Below, piece by piece: positions 11,745 through 26,700 of a DNA stretch of 64,000 nt. The stretch's first letter is position 1, and each line of letters starts with the position of its first letter. The position numbers were made by a program, and so were the translations under genes. The stretch is taken from contig NC_041779.1 of the NCBI RefSeq assembly GCF_900090045.1, forward strand, positions 1,327,001-1,391,000, in the 5' to 3' direction. The notes beneath the pieces were generated by a model. That model saw nothing but the letters and a program-made list of their open reading frames with translations. It searched no databases and was not told where the DNA came from. The stretch comes from Plasmodium malariae (Eukaryota; Apicomplexa; Aconoidasida; Haemosporida; Plasmodiidae).

Positions 11745-14700
11745 ATGAAAGCTCCTTCATTTAAACCAATATACGATGTTATAAGAATTAAGAAGAAGGA
11801 AAGAAGTCCAGATTTAGACACAGAATTATATAAAGAATTTATAAATGTAAGAAAAAAAGTACACACAGAATTGGAGAACAAAAATGTGAAGATTATTATT
11901 TATGAACATATAGATTATGAAGGAAAAGAAAACTTGAACAGTTCAGGTAACAGTAACAATAGCAGTTACTCGGGCGATGAGAGTAAAGCAAGTAAAAAAA
12001 ATGAATCAAAAGGTGAAAATAAAACAGATAAAAGAGAGATGAGGAAAAATGAAGATGATAAAGGAAGAAAGGAGAAAATTGAAGAGAAACAGAAGGATAA
12101 AAAAGCAAAAGATATAAATAAAGAGAAAGACAAGGAAAAGATAAATGAAGGGGACAATGGACGAGGGATGGGACAGTATAAATCAAAGGGTGGCATAACA
12201 AATAAGTTACATTTAAAGGAAGACACAACAGAATATAACAGAAATGATGATATCCATAAAATTATAGAAAAGAAAGAAGTGAATATTATAAATTACTCAG
12301 ACGTAAATATAAATGAGAACTTGGAAAAAAAAAAAAATAAATTAAATTATCATAATGACATGATTTCAGAAAAAAAATCGAAAAAGATAATAGGAACGGT
12401 TAAAATATTGTATAATTTTTATGTAAATTTATTTAATAAAATAAAAGAAGATGTCGAAAATATTAAAAACAACACAACAAATAATAACGTTGATTTATTT
12501 AAAGATATGAACTTATATACGAATTATATATCTATGTTTGATATCATAAATATTTGTGAAGATTTAAAAATTATAAAAACTTTTCTTAATTCAAAAAAGG
12601 AGTGTGAACTGATATGGATCCTTACAGTTAATTATTTCGACAAAATTAATGAAAACATTTTTGAAAGGTATAAATATAAAATTGATGTAACATACAAAGA
12701 CAATAAAACGGAGCAGGGGGATGTCGGCAATTTAGACGAAGGGAAAAATAAAAGAATGGAGTTTCAAGATGAAAAAGAGCATGAACAAGGGGAGGAAAAA
12801 AGGCAAGGTGATCAAAATTTGGTGAAAAAGGAAAGTCATTCATACACACAACAAGCGGCAAGAAAACAGGATGAAGAGGCAAAAAAGAAAAAAACAAAAA
12901 AAAATGGCAATGTAAATGGAAACGAAAAGGAAAAGGGAGAAAATATTGATGGGGAAAATACACTGAAAAAGGAATTTAATCTTAATGAAAAATTAAGCAA
13001 GAAAAAGGCTACAAGAAACAGGAAAAGCAGCAATAGCAGCAATAGCAGCGACAACAATTTGGACAAACCCACTAGGAAGAAACATTACATTTACACATTA
13101 GAAGAAAACCAGAACATAAAGGAGTACATTTATGAAAAATGTTATGAAAAGAAAAATGCAATTATGTTTAGAAAAGTGAATTTTTTTATCTTTGTTTATA
13201 TACTAATTTATATAATAAAAACGAGTACAAGAAAAATAAAAGCTATTAGTGACGACATCAAAAAAGTCAGAAGTTTTTTTTTTTTCTTAAATTTATATGA
13301 AAAAAAAAAAACGATAGAAACTTTGAAAAATATATACAAAGATAAGTACTTAAACTTTTATCAAAATTTTAAAGGAAGTAGTGATATAGAAGAGCATCGA
13401 AAAAGGAAAATATTTCGCCACAAATTCTCTTTTTATAATATTAATAAAATTTTAAATAATAAAGATGACTTGGTCAGGCTAAAAAATACAGGAAATAAGA
13501 AAAATGATAATTCATGCTTTTCATATAATAGTGAAGTAAAAAATATATATGATGAGAAAAATATAAATCAAAATGAAACATTAACGTTTGAAGATACATC
13601 AATTGAACAAGTTCCTACGAAAGAGCATAGTGAAGAAGTGCACAACAAAAGAGACGACTTGTGTAACTATCAAGTTACTAATTTTATCGAAATGTCGGAT
13701 CTAGCTAACGAATTTAATATTGTGAACAAATCAGGGGATGAAAATAAAAAGGAAAAAGTTCTTTTAAATCAATATATATTTGATTATATTTTTAAAAATT
13801 ATTGTTATAAAAAGAAATATTGGGGATTAAGAGAAGGTACTTACATAGATTTTATTATAATAAAAAATGAAAATAAAAAATATAAAATAGACATATATAA
13901 TCATAGTAAATACAACATACATGTTGATGTTAATATTGACAATGATTTACCTGTACAAGCAATATTTAAGGATAAATTATTTTGCATTAGCTCAAAGTAT
14001 ACCATTTATTTACAAATAGATAAAACAGAAATTGGAGAAAAATTAGGATTTATAAATGTCACGATGAAGTATAAAAATATAAGTAAAGAAGATGATGTTA
14101 TAAGGATTCCTATATATATTTTTATTAATCAGTGATTTATGAATTTCAAAAGTGCTTACATGTATAAGGATGTTAAGCATTCATGTATATATATATATAT
14201 ATTCCCTAGATATGATTTAGCAAAATTGCCTTTTCCCTATTTTTGCTTATGTGTACATGTATTGTTTTTTAATTGCAGCTTTTCCTCTTCCTTGTGCTCC
14301 CATTGTGAATCTCGTGGAAACACGTTAGTGTGTACAAGTATGTATATAAAGGATATCATATCTATGAATATATACCAATATATATATATATATAATATAT
14401 ACATATATATACATATATGTATATTTCTTTTTTTTGTATGCATAGATATATAAGTACGAGTAGACCCACATTTTGTGTACAACTTAAGTGCCATGTTTTA
14501 AAATTACTTCTCTTGTAATACACGAAAAAATTTCATTCTGTCATGTTTTATTTTAATGTTATTATTTACTATTTATCATTTATTTTAATTTTTAATTTTT
14601 TTTCATTTTTCGTTTCTTATTTTTTTTCATTTTTCGTTTCTTATTTTTTTTCATTTTTCGTTTCTTATTTTTTTTCATTTTTCGTTTCTTATTTTTTTTC

Positions 14701-17700
14701 ATTTTTCACTTATTTTTTTTCATGTTTCATTTTTTATTTTTTATTTTTCATTTTTCACTTATTTTTTTTTTTCATTTTTTTTTTTTTTTTTTTTTTGAAT
14801 GCACACATAAAAATGAAAAACTTACTAACGCAAACATAGCGCTGCTTAAAAAAAAAAAAAAATTACTGCTAAAAAGAGATATCACGAATAGGGCATGAGA
14901 ATGATAAATTAGACAGTAATAAAAATTACTACTCAACGTTAAAAAGCAGTGTAAAAGAACGCTAATGCTTAAGTATATATGCACATATATGTATAATGTA
15001 CTGTGCATATACGCAAGTGTATCTATAATATTACATATATACGTGTATATGTGCTATATATCACATATAATTACGTTCATTATGTACCCAATGTAAAATT
15101 ACTTGTACTTGATTTACACACGTTTGTAAAGTAAAAAAAAAAAAAAATATATATATAACTCATAGAGAAAACCAAAGAAGAGAAAATAATTGTAGAAAAA
15201 GGAATAAAAAAGAGTGAATCTGAATGTGGAAGTATAATGAACGAAGAAGTAACGAATAAGTTTGATCTTATAGATGTAGAACCGAAATCTCTCGAATTTT
15301 TTTATGACTGTGCAGAAAATGTAGATGTTTTTGTTAAAAATAAGAATAATATAATAGAAAAAAAGGTCTTGACAATAAAAAATATATGTACAAAAACGCA
15401 GAACATTAAAATATTTGAGTCAGATTCAATATATTTAAAAATAAAAGGGCTAAAAAAAAAAAAGTTAGCTCCAGGAACTAGTGAAAAAATATTAGTACAA
15501 TTCTCTTTTTGCAATTTTGATACAAAAAAATGTAAATACTATAGTGGCAATAGCAATAGTAATAGTGGTGATAATAATGGTAATAGTAAAAGTAATAATA
15601 ATAACAAAACGGGGTTGTTACGTAAACTGAACAATATAGAGTGCACAGTATATGTGAAAGTACAGAGCGAATATTCGACATTGCATATACCCATTTACAT
15701 TAAAAAGAAGATTCCTTTATTCGTTTTTAATAACATAATAAACTTTGGAGTATGTAAAAATAATATGACTTACCATTTTTCTCTTCAAGTAAGGAATGAA
15801 GGGACTAAAAAAGGGACCTTCACTATATGTAAGGAAAATTTTATAGAAGAAGGAAATGAACAAAGTAGGAACAACGAAATTGATGGTGGTAAACATGCAT
15901 TAGTTCGCTTCAACGGTAATATAGAAACGAAAGAGAAGGAAGACAAAATAATCAAAAAAGAAATGAGCGAAAAAAAAAATAATCTTATCATCGATTTTGA
16001 CAAAACATCTATTGACCTGGATATAAATCAAAGTGAAATAATAAATATCAAAATAATAAATACAAAAGAAGAAAAAATTCAGCGTACGTATAAAGTCTTA
16101 ACACAAGAACATAGTTACTTCTGTGAGAAACCGAAAAACATAATAATAATTGCAATTTTTGTAAACAGTCAGACTTCCTTTATTTTTGACAATGTAAAAA
16201 CTAATCAAATAAACCTTAATTATATGTATTATGGAAATAACAGAAAATTTCAAGGCCGACTAAAAAATGAAAATAATTACCCCATATTTTGCAAGTATGA
16301 AATATGTAAAGTGAATGTATTCTATTCTATACAGAATTTTCAAAAGTACGCTGATGACAACAACTTAGATGTAGGGCTGCTCATGCACGGTTACGCCAAA
16401 ATTAAGAAAAAAAAAGAGGCAGGCACAAATGAACATGCGAATTAGTGTATGCAAGGGTACAAGCACATATGCCCATATATGCAAACATATACACGCATAT
16501 ATACCCACACCCATACACGCGAATACACACAATGACACAATAGTTATTGAAAATTCATTTCACTCCCTTATGGGTGGTCATCTTTAGGCGTACAATGCAG
16601 TATTTGCTCACCCTCTCGATTGCCTTTTTTCATACCCTTTTTGTGCAATCTTATTTGATGTTCTGTAATTTACTCTTTTTTATCTACATCATTTTTTAGT
16701 TACTCAAGGCAAGTTTTGCATATATATATGTATACACCCCAAGTTGTGCAAATGTATATTCTTACACGCACATTAGACTCCCTTTATAACTCACATGTTC
16801 GTTTTCCCTTTTGGTTTGTATCTCTTGCCCTTCACAGATTTAAACGATAAAGCAGAAAATGAATTAAGTGAAGAAGAAAAAAGAGAAAAAGAAAAGTTGT
16901 TTACTATTGCAAAAAAGAGGTTAAAGGCTGAGGATAACATAACTGTTAAGTTAGATAAAGAAGAAGGTTATCCTGTTCAAAAATTAGGATATCATGAAAT
17001 TTTATTTGAGCTCCAATCGAAATGTGATATTAATTTTTTAGAAAAAATAAACAGAAATACTTCGTATTTGCTCAACTTTCCTGCTGTTTTGGAGTTAAAT
17101 CTACATATTAGGAAAGTTGATGAGGATAAAAAAAAGGGAAATGATGATACTCCAAATAGGGATGGATATACAGATATGCATAGCAGCACAAATAGGGGCG
17201 ATGAAGAAATAAAACTGTTCTTCATCTTCTGCTTAACATTTCCTTGTTTCGCCTCAAGTAGTTATTTTCTAAATTACGAAACAGTTACGTTAAATGAAGG
17301 AAAGACATTAATAATAGAATTAATGAATAAGAATAAGTTTTTAAAAATAAATTATTGCATTTCTAAAATTCCTTATCTAACATTGAATAAGAAAGAAGGT
17401 TGTATCGTCCCTCTAGGGAAAGACATTATATCGCTTAAATTAAAATGTGATACCATTAAAAATATTGATGAATATATGTACATATTTTTTTGTAATAATT
17501 TATATTTCTTTGTTCTTTTAATATATGCACAGGTTAAGTCTGTATTTGCATCAAGACATGTGTCTTCAACAATTTTGATAAACAAGAAAAGGACAAATTA
17601 CAATGGGGATGTTGTTGATAGTAAATTTTCATCTTCATCTACCAAAAAAAAAAATGACGAAATATATGAACAAATCATAAAAAATTTGGAATTAGAAAGA

Positions 17701-20700
17701 GTAGACAGAAACTTATATTTAGAAGATGGGAAACTCGATAAGTATAAATATAATGAGAGTTTCATGAACTTTTTAAAAGATAACAAATCAAAATATAACG
17801 ATATATTAAAATATATGTATAAAAAACGAAAAAAGAGGGGAAAAATAAACAACAATAATAATAACGATAACAATAACGATAACAATAACGATAACAATAA
17901 CGATAATAATAACGATAACAATAACGATGACAAAGTAGTGCATGATAAAGATTATAAGCGGGAAAAAAGAGCAGAAGAAAGAATTAACAAGATAGTGAAA
18001 GATCTAAATATATATCTTAATGACACTGGAATGGGTAGAATGGATGAAAAGAGCAAAATGAGCAAGACGAATAGAACTTACAAAACGGGTAAAGCTTGCA
18101 AGATTAGTAGCACATGCATTCAACATGCGGTGTATGAGGAGAGGAGAAAAAAATATATGAACATGAAAAAGAAAATTTTTAAAGAAAAGGATATAGAAGA
18201 AATGAGTAAAAAGGATGCGGATTTGTTTTTTCACGAGATCTTAGAGCAACATCAACTTAATAATGTTAATTTTCCAAAAATAATTCATTTTGATAACGTT
18301 CTGTTAAATAATAATTACCAAAAACAGTTTGTAATAACCAACAGTAATAAAGATTGCAGTGTAAAAATAAATTTCATACATAGTGATAACATAGAGCTAA
18401 ATAAGGACATTTTAATTTTGAGCAAAAATTCGGACAAGCATGTAAATATAAACTTCAAGTTATTATCTCATACTAATTTAATAAATAGATACAGAAATTA
18501 TCAAAATGATTCTATATTTAAGCAATCTAGTGAAATTTTTAATGAGCAGTTAAATGAAAAAACCTCACCTCAAAATGAAGAGATAAAGTGTGTGCTAAAT
18601 GAAAAAGGGAATAATTCTACCTATGATGAATCAAATAAAATTTTCAGCAATTCTATAAACGACTTTTTCCTTGAACAGACATACAAAGAAATGATACAGC
18701 TAAAAATTAATAATGCGTATACAGAATTCATCATAATTAAAGCGAATTTAGTATATTTAAACGTTTTACTTGTTAGCGATGTTTTATATTTTCGTTTTCA
18801 AGGTACAGATCTTGGGATGATTCAGGAAAATAAACTAGTCATGTACAACCCCTTCAATACCCCTATTTGCGTAAGAACTACTTGCAACGAGCAGCTTTTT
18901 AAAGTGGATGCCGAATTTACCGTAAAACTACAAAAAAAAAAAAAAAAAAAAAAATTAAGCAGAAAGACGAACGCTTCTCCAAAATTAGATATGTACCAAT
19001 ACCAACGGATGATAAACATTCCTCGTGCATGGGTATTCTTCACTCCTATGTATATGTTTACTTTTTAGATACCCCGTAATGCTTATAAAACTGTGCCTGT
19101 TAAATTTATTGCACCCCAAAATGCCAGTAATGTGGAAGAGTTTATTCAAATCTACTTGGACGGCAGTAGGCTATACAAAAGGTTACACTCATTTTTGCCT
19201 TCGTATACATACAAGCGCATGCGGTATATACATACCCACAAATAGGCATACACACATATATATGTATATATATACACAAATGTATATATGTGTATATGTA
19301 CTCCCCGGCACGTTAACGTGAGCTTACGTGTCTTCCTCTCCCCCCTTTCTGCTGCTCAAAACACACACCCACTTATGTAATCTCTCTCCTTACAGTGTGA
19401 AATGCGAATGTTTTGTAAATAAGGTATTTTATAAAGTAAACACAACAGAGATTAATTTCGAGCACATACTTTTAAATAAAAATTATGAAAAGGATTTTTA
19501 CTTAACCAACACAAGTAAGGGAGGATTGTATAAGACGCATTTTGTTACTATTATAATATATTCCTCTTTTAAAAAATATGCTAACAAATTTATTGTATAT
19601 GTGGTAAATCATTTATACATCTACATTATTACTACAATATATTAGATAAGCTCACAGTGAAGTAGCAGCTCCCCTGCGTTTTGCATTGCAGCATAGGGCA
19701 TATCGGTGAAAAAGGAGTTTTTATAATTCAAACTCGTTGTACCGTGAGCCCGTAGGCCTATTCTCTCTGTTTATCATGTTTATTTATTCGCTTGTAACCT
19801 TACTCTTTCATCCAATTATGCACTTTGCCCCCTTCTTAAGGTGACTCTCTTCTCTCCTTCGAGTGCGTCTACAAGCCCGATTGCGTTAGTATAATTTCAA
19901 AATACAATTTTGTTAATAAAAATGAAAAATCGAAAATTACTGTGTGCATAAATCTGAAGGAGAGTGAAAAAATTAAAGATAAAATTATTTTCCGCATAAG
20001 AGGCTCGGAGAACTTGGTTATTCCTATAACGGCAAAGGTTAGTAAAACTGTAGGCACTTCAAATAGGATTTACACGTTTTCATTTATGAAAATGAATTTA
20101 TGCATGTGTTTTTTACTCTCTCATTTGTAATTTGAGTAAAGGAGAAAGAATAATTTGTTCTGTCTAATAAAATGTGCGTCCACGTGTGTGTGCATGCATT
20201 GTTATGTATTCCTCTTGTATCACCATTTTTTTCTCTTCACTTCATGCATTGTACATTTTCCTTTTCAATTCTTTCCCTTTTCCTGTTCACTCCTACTTTA
20301 CGATGCCCCGACATTCAGCCTTCCCCATCCAACGTGCTCCTCTGCAACAACGTACAAGTGGCACAAGAAAGTAATGAAATAAAAAATTATGAAATAAATA
20401 TTCTAAACAAAGGTTTGTGTGAGGAAAGCATAATTTTAGATCTAAGTGAGCTATCCTTTTTAAATATCTACACAAATAACAAAGGACAAAAAAAATTAAT
20501 GATGTCAAATAATAAGGAATATAAAAATGCGGATGAGATGATAGATAGCCAAATGATTTTAAGTAAAATTTCAAAATTAGAACACGAAGATATACTAACA
20601 GATGAATGTACCAAGTATTACTATAATCAGTTTATAAAACTTTATAATTTTATAAGTACGTATTATAAGCATAAAGGCGAAATAAGGTTTAGCGAAAAAG

Positions 20701-23700
20701 GGGAAAAGGGCGTACCCCTTCCCAAAATGTATAGAATTAATATTCCTCCAAAAAGTTTTGCTTCCTTGTATTTTCAGTGCTATTATAACAAGTGCCTAAA
20801 AAAAGAAATCGCATTTAATGGTTTATTAAGATATAATGGTAAAAATGATAACAGTAATAATGATAATAGTAACAATGGTAATAGTTATCATACCGCGTAT
20901 GGAATGAAAGAAGAGGAAGTAAAAATAGAAATTAGGGCCAGCTGCTTAGAAGTAGAACCCTATTTTCTCTACTTTGAAGATATGCTTCCCTCTAGTTCAG
21001 ATAAAGCATTAATAACCTACTTTACAAAGGAAAAAACGAAAATTCTAAAAATTAGAAATGCGTCCAGTCAGGTGGTTCGGTGGGAAATAGATATATGCAA
21101 TGAAAAGGAAAAACAAAATTATTTGATCGGAATAAGAGGTGGAGATTGCAGGGAGAGAGTTGAAAAGGGAACGGTTCACTCCACTCTAGAAGAAGAGGCA
21201 CAAAAGAAGGGGAGAAAAGATATCCCCAAGAAGGGAAGAAGCGAATGGGGACATATGGGACAGAATGGAGAAAAGACCGTACAGGCTCTAAAAGTAGAAA
21301 GGGGCACAGAAAGCAAAGTGGGAAAAAGAAACGAAAGAGGAGAAATAGGAGAGAAAGGAGGCGTAGGAGACACAGGCTATATATTTGATAAAGAAAAGAC
21401 AGACAATACAGGCAAACAGAACTACTGGCAGAAATATGAAATAGAGCTGGGAAAAAAGGAAGGAACACTGGAACCAAAAGGGGAAGTAGAGATACAAGTG
21501 AAATTAAAAAATTTTACACAAAGTGGACGATACGTAGATATATTGTCAATATCGTACGATCCTGTGGAGGATCATATAGAAAGGAGTAGTAATGAAAAAG
21601 AAGGAGGCTCAAAAGAGATAATAATATCGAACTATAAAATGGAATTGAAAAAAATAAATTATTGTATTTTTATGCTTCTAAGTTGTAAAATACCGAGATT
21701 GCTCTTCGATGTAACGTATATTAATATCATACATAACAAATTAAATGAATACATTACTTTCCCTTTTCATATATACAACAGTGGTTATAATTATGTCCGA
21801 GTTAATTACTACCTTAATAATTTATACGAAGAATATTTCTCCATATCATTAAATTTTACGAACGGAAATGAAATAAATGAAAAAATAAAAAAAGTAGATG
21901 TATGTTTAAAATGTATGGCTATCCGAAATTTGAAATTTAAGACATATATCATTATAACTGTGTTAGATCATGACCAGTATGTCATTCCGTTATTTGTAAA
22001 TATTGATGAAAACATTGATTATCTTTTTGATAAATTGGATCAAGAAAATGAACATCTACATGTGAACCATTCTCCTTCGATGCCTGCTTTGCACAATATG
22101 CATATTCAGTGTGGAAAGAAAAATTTATCAGAGTTAGAGAAAATAAAGGATAACCCGATCGGTTATAGGAATAACGATCAAGGTATTGAGGATAGGGATG
22201 ATGGATATGGGGATACACAACACAACATCAACCACTGCAGCACTTACAGAGATGACCGAGATAAGCAGAGTGCTAAAGATATGTCCCATACCAGGAGGAG
22301 TAACAAAGAGAAAACAAATGGAGGCGAATGCGTATACAATTCCGAATATGAATCTACCAGTTGTACATGCAGCAGTGTTTGTTGTGATGATAACATGCTT
22401 AGATGTAATTGCCAAGAGAGAAACAGTAAATTTCTGTCTTTTTACAGCAAAAATGCGGGCCAAAGGGACATAAGAAAAAGCGTATGTATATACAAAGAAT
22501 TAAAAATAAAACATATAACAAATGTATATTATAATAAAGAAAAATATTTATTAAACATAAGTGAAATAACTAAGGATTATGTTTTTATATTTCTTCAAAA
22601 TATTTTACTAAGTAAATACTATGCTCCAAGTGTTATAGAAAATACAAACGATCTATTCCTATTTTTTATTAATTTATTGTATGAGCTTTTCTTACTATAC
22701 CCAAATAAAAATATACAAAATATAGTTAATATAATAAATGACGTAAAATCTTATAAAAATATATCAATGCAAGACTTGGAAAAAAATAATTTTCTCCAGG
22801 AAAAATTCCTAAAAAATATGAAAGCTCTTTTGAAATACTTAGAGGAGGTGAGCATTATTTTTTCCCTCCTTCATTTTGCTTTTCTTTCGCTGATATTGTT
22901 ATTACTATTATTACTATTGTTACTATTATTACTATTATTACTATTATTACTATTATTACTATTATTACTATTATTACTATTATTACTATTACTATTACTA
23001 CTATTACTATTATTATTGTTATTATAATTGTTTTGCTTTACTACTTCCGTGTGTGCGTGCGTGTACATAAAACTGAGGCGTGCTCTCGTTACTCTTGACC
23101 CGTCTACGCTACACTTGTTAACTAAAGGAAAATCCAAGTTTCATCCTTTTTTTTCTTCTCCTCTTAACGTTTTGCATGTTTTCATGTGTTTTAATATTTA
23201 CACCTCTTTGTGGAGGAGCACCTAAACAGGTGTACCAGCTTATGCTCATGCGCATTTACATATGTGTGTTTGTGCGATTGTGATGGTGTGTGTACATTTA
23301 CGTACAGCCATGATGCTATAAGCGTGTCCATGCTTACAATCAGCTTATATCACCACACCGCTAACATTCATCTTCGTTTTTTCCCTCTACACAGGAAAAC
23401 TTACTAGTGTATCATATAATTTATGAAAACCTATTACCTCTAGATTTGTATCTTTGGTACATCTTCGACAAAGTACCTGACTACTTTTACCTAAAAAAGG
23501 GCAAAGGAGGAGAAGAAGAAATTAATAAAAGAAAATGTATACAAATTGAAGATGTAGAAAATTTTTTAACAAATGGAAATAATAAAATATTTTATTTAGA
23601 TAGAATTTTTAAAACTCATTTAAAGTTATTCAGTTACTCATGGATTACTATATTGTTCGAACTTTTAAATAAAAAATTATTTAGCTGTGTCAATGTAACC

Positions 23701-26700
23701 TCTTTGAATAAATTAAGAGGAATAAAAGTGTGTAACATAGAAAATAAACTCAATGAAAACATAAAAATTTATAAAATAAACTATCTAATTGTTTTAAATA
23801 AACAAGACAAAGAGCCAAACAAACATACCATTTTTCTAAGTGAGAAAAGAAAAACATCAAAGAGAAAAGAAAATAGTAGTTCAACAAATATTACTCCAAA
23901 GGATAACAACCCTTACGAAGATAAATCTGCTAAAGTTAGCAGTGTAATCAATATGGGGAAAAATAAAAATAATTACTTATCCAATTTTTATATGAAAAAT
24001 GGTAGACCCACACATCATAATAGTATTATAAAGAAAAAAAAAATGAATAATGGTAAAAATACCTACACGATAAATTATTTTAATTTTTATGAAAATAATT
24101 TTATCGATTTAAAAACAGTTGTAAATAAAATTAATAATTTCACTCATTGTGAGGAATTCGAACAGGGGGTGGAAAAGGAGCGAGATATATCTTTAGAAAA
24201 GCATGAACAAATTATAAATAGAGATGATAAGGAAACTACACAGAGAAATATTCGAAACAAAACATATTCCAAAGGGGAGGAACAGGAAAAGGAAGAGAAA
24301 GACAATGTACAATTTAAAAGAGATACAGTGGTAAAGGAACAAAAACCATGCTTTCACTATTTTAAGAGTGCTGAATACATACTATTTGAATGGTTGTATT
24401 TTCATTATAATAATATAAATTTTGCAAATGTAGAATATAAAAGGTATTTATTTAAAGAGGATAATGAGAAAATAAAAAAACAACAACAAAAACAAAATGA
24501 TTTAATTTTTCCTAATGTACCAATGAATAAAAGCAAAGAGGAGGAAGAGACTTCTTCAAAATGTATGGAGAATAATGATGTGCCACTCATATTAAATAGG
24601 TCCAACTTTTATGTTGAAAAAAAAAAAAAAAAAATTATGGAAAAAAAAGATAAAATAACAAGTATATGCGATTTAAAAGATTTAGTAATAATCATATATA
24701 CTATAATTTCTCACATTCCGTATTATTTGTTTTTTAAAAATAAAATAAAAACAAAATGTATATCTAAAAAGGATTACATATATAACATAGACATTTTGTT
24801 AATAATTCTGCATGAAATGAAATTAGATAAATTAATAAGTAGACAAGTATTGATTGAGTTTAATTATATTCACATATTTTTGTTCTTGGCTTCTATGTAT
24901 TTTATATTACCAAGCTATTTGCCTAGTTACTACTTAGTTGTGGATGATTTCGCCTCCTACACAAATTGCGTTGGTCTTATAAAGGAAGAAATGATAAGCA
25001 ATAACAAAAATAAAAAGAAAAATACTTGTAATCAAAACGAAAATGAAAAGGCAGGTATTATTAAACTTAATCTGACTACACCTGAGGAGCGTGTTATAAC
25101 CATCTACAATTTAAATAATTACAAGTGTAAATATAATGTATTTTTAATAGGTTGTAACAAGTACCAAATTGACAGAGATCATATAGTTATTGATCCACTT
25201 AAATCAGAAGAAATAAAATTGAAAATAGACAAAAATTATGACCAAACTATTTGTAAGTATAATAATAACACTAGCATTCAATTTTCAACCTTTAAAAATA
25301 GGAGAAAAAAAAAGGAAACTATCGATGAAACTACAACATATTTTGACGAAAGTTATTCCTTTTCATCGTGTTCATCGGATGATTGTAAATGCAATTCTGA
25401 TGAAGCTGAAAAGATTAGTGTAAGTAACAATGGTGATGATTCCTTGACCCCAAATGAAAATTACGCTATATTAGTCTTGAGGGCCGAAAAGTAAGCATCA
25501 TTTTTTTTTTTTTTTTTTTTTTTTTCTCCTATTTTGTGTGTGTATGCGAGTTTTCTGCTAATAACAACGTTTATTTGACGTCACAACGTTGGAATTTTCA
25601 TGCATCGCTCTTGCTATTTTGTTCTTTTTCTTTTTCTTTTTTTGTTTACTTCCTATTACGCATCCTATCATTTCGTTTCTTCCCCCTTTCAGCAACTACT
25701 TCCCTGACGATAATGATGATGAAAAGTGCATTTGCATTAAACTTATCGAAAAAGACACACATGAAAAGTCAGATCTCCAGGCAAGTAATTTAAAGAAGGA
25801 AAAAAATGAGTGGAATGATTTAAATATTAATGTAAAGAATTCCGAAACGAGGAATAATAATATCAGTAAGGTGCACCTTTCGAATTCCTCTCAATTAAAT
25901 GTAATGCTTAATAATAGCGAAGTAAAATGTTTGAACTTGAGAGGTAAGGTATATGAAAATAAATGCTTGGAAATAAATTTGATAAACAACACAGGACGAA
26001 ACGTAGAAATAAATTCGAATATTTATCACTTATATTTAAAGGATTTAAAAAAAGAGGAAAAGAAAAAGAAAATTTTTGAAATAGATATAATAAATAATTT
26101 AAACATAAGTAATGACCAAATATATAAAGTGTGTGATGTATGTACAATAATTAACAGCAATTTAAGGAATCATTTGAATAGAAAGGAAAACTATTTTAGC
26201 TGTTTTTATGTAGATAATACAATACCTATTATTATTAGTAGAGAAAATGAAAAGAAGAAAAAAAAAATACAATTACACTTTTTCCCTTTTATGGAAGGTT
26301 ATTATTTTTGTTTCATCCTATTTTATGTTAAGGATGTAAAAACGAAATATTTGATATCAATGTGCAAGGTCAATTGTTTCTTTTACATAAATAATATAAA
26401 AGAGGAAGAAATAATTAAAATGAATTCTCAATTGTATGATTTTTCGTTCAATATAAAATTAAATCCAATCAATAAAGAATTTTTGAAATGTGTAAAATAC
26501 ATTTTGTGCAATTTGAATAAAATGGACGAGAAATTCTTTTTAATCTATTTGAAAAGTTATCTACAAAATGTAAGCAAAAACAGGAGTAGTTTTTATATTA
26601 CATGTGACAGGAAGGATAAAATGATAATAAAAAAAAATTTTGTATCCTTTGAAAATTTTGATTATAATAATTATATAAGTCATATTAATACTCCAAATTT

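Noticed and set aside
14543..14839. Phe/Ser-rich frame
   Set aside because: It is the intronic T-rich repeat of the giant ASH gene.
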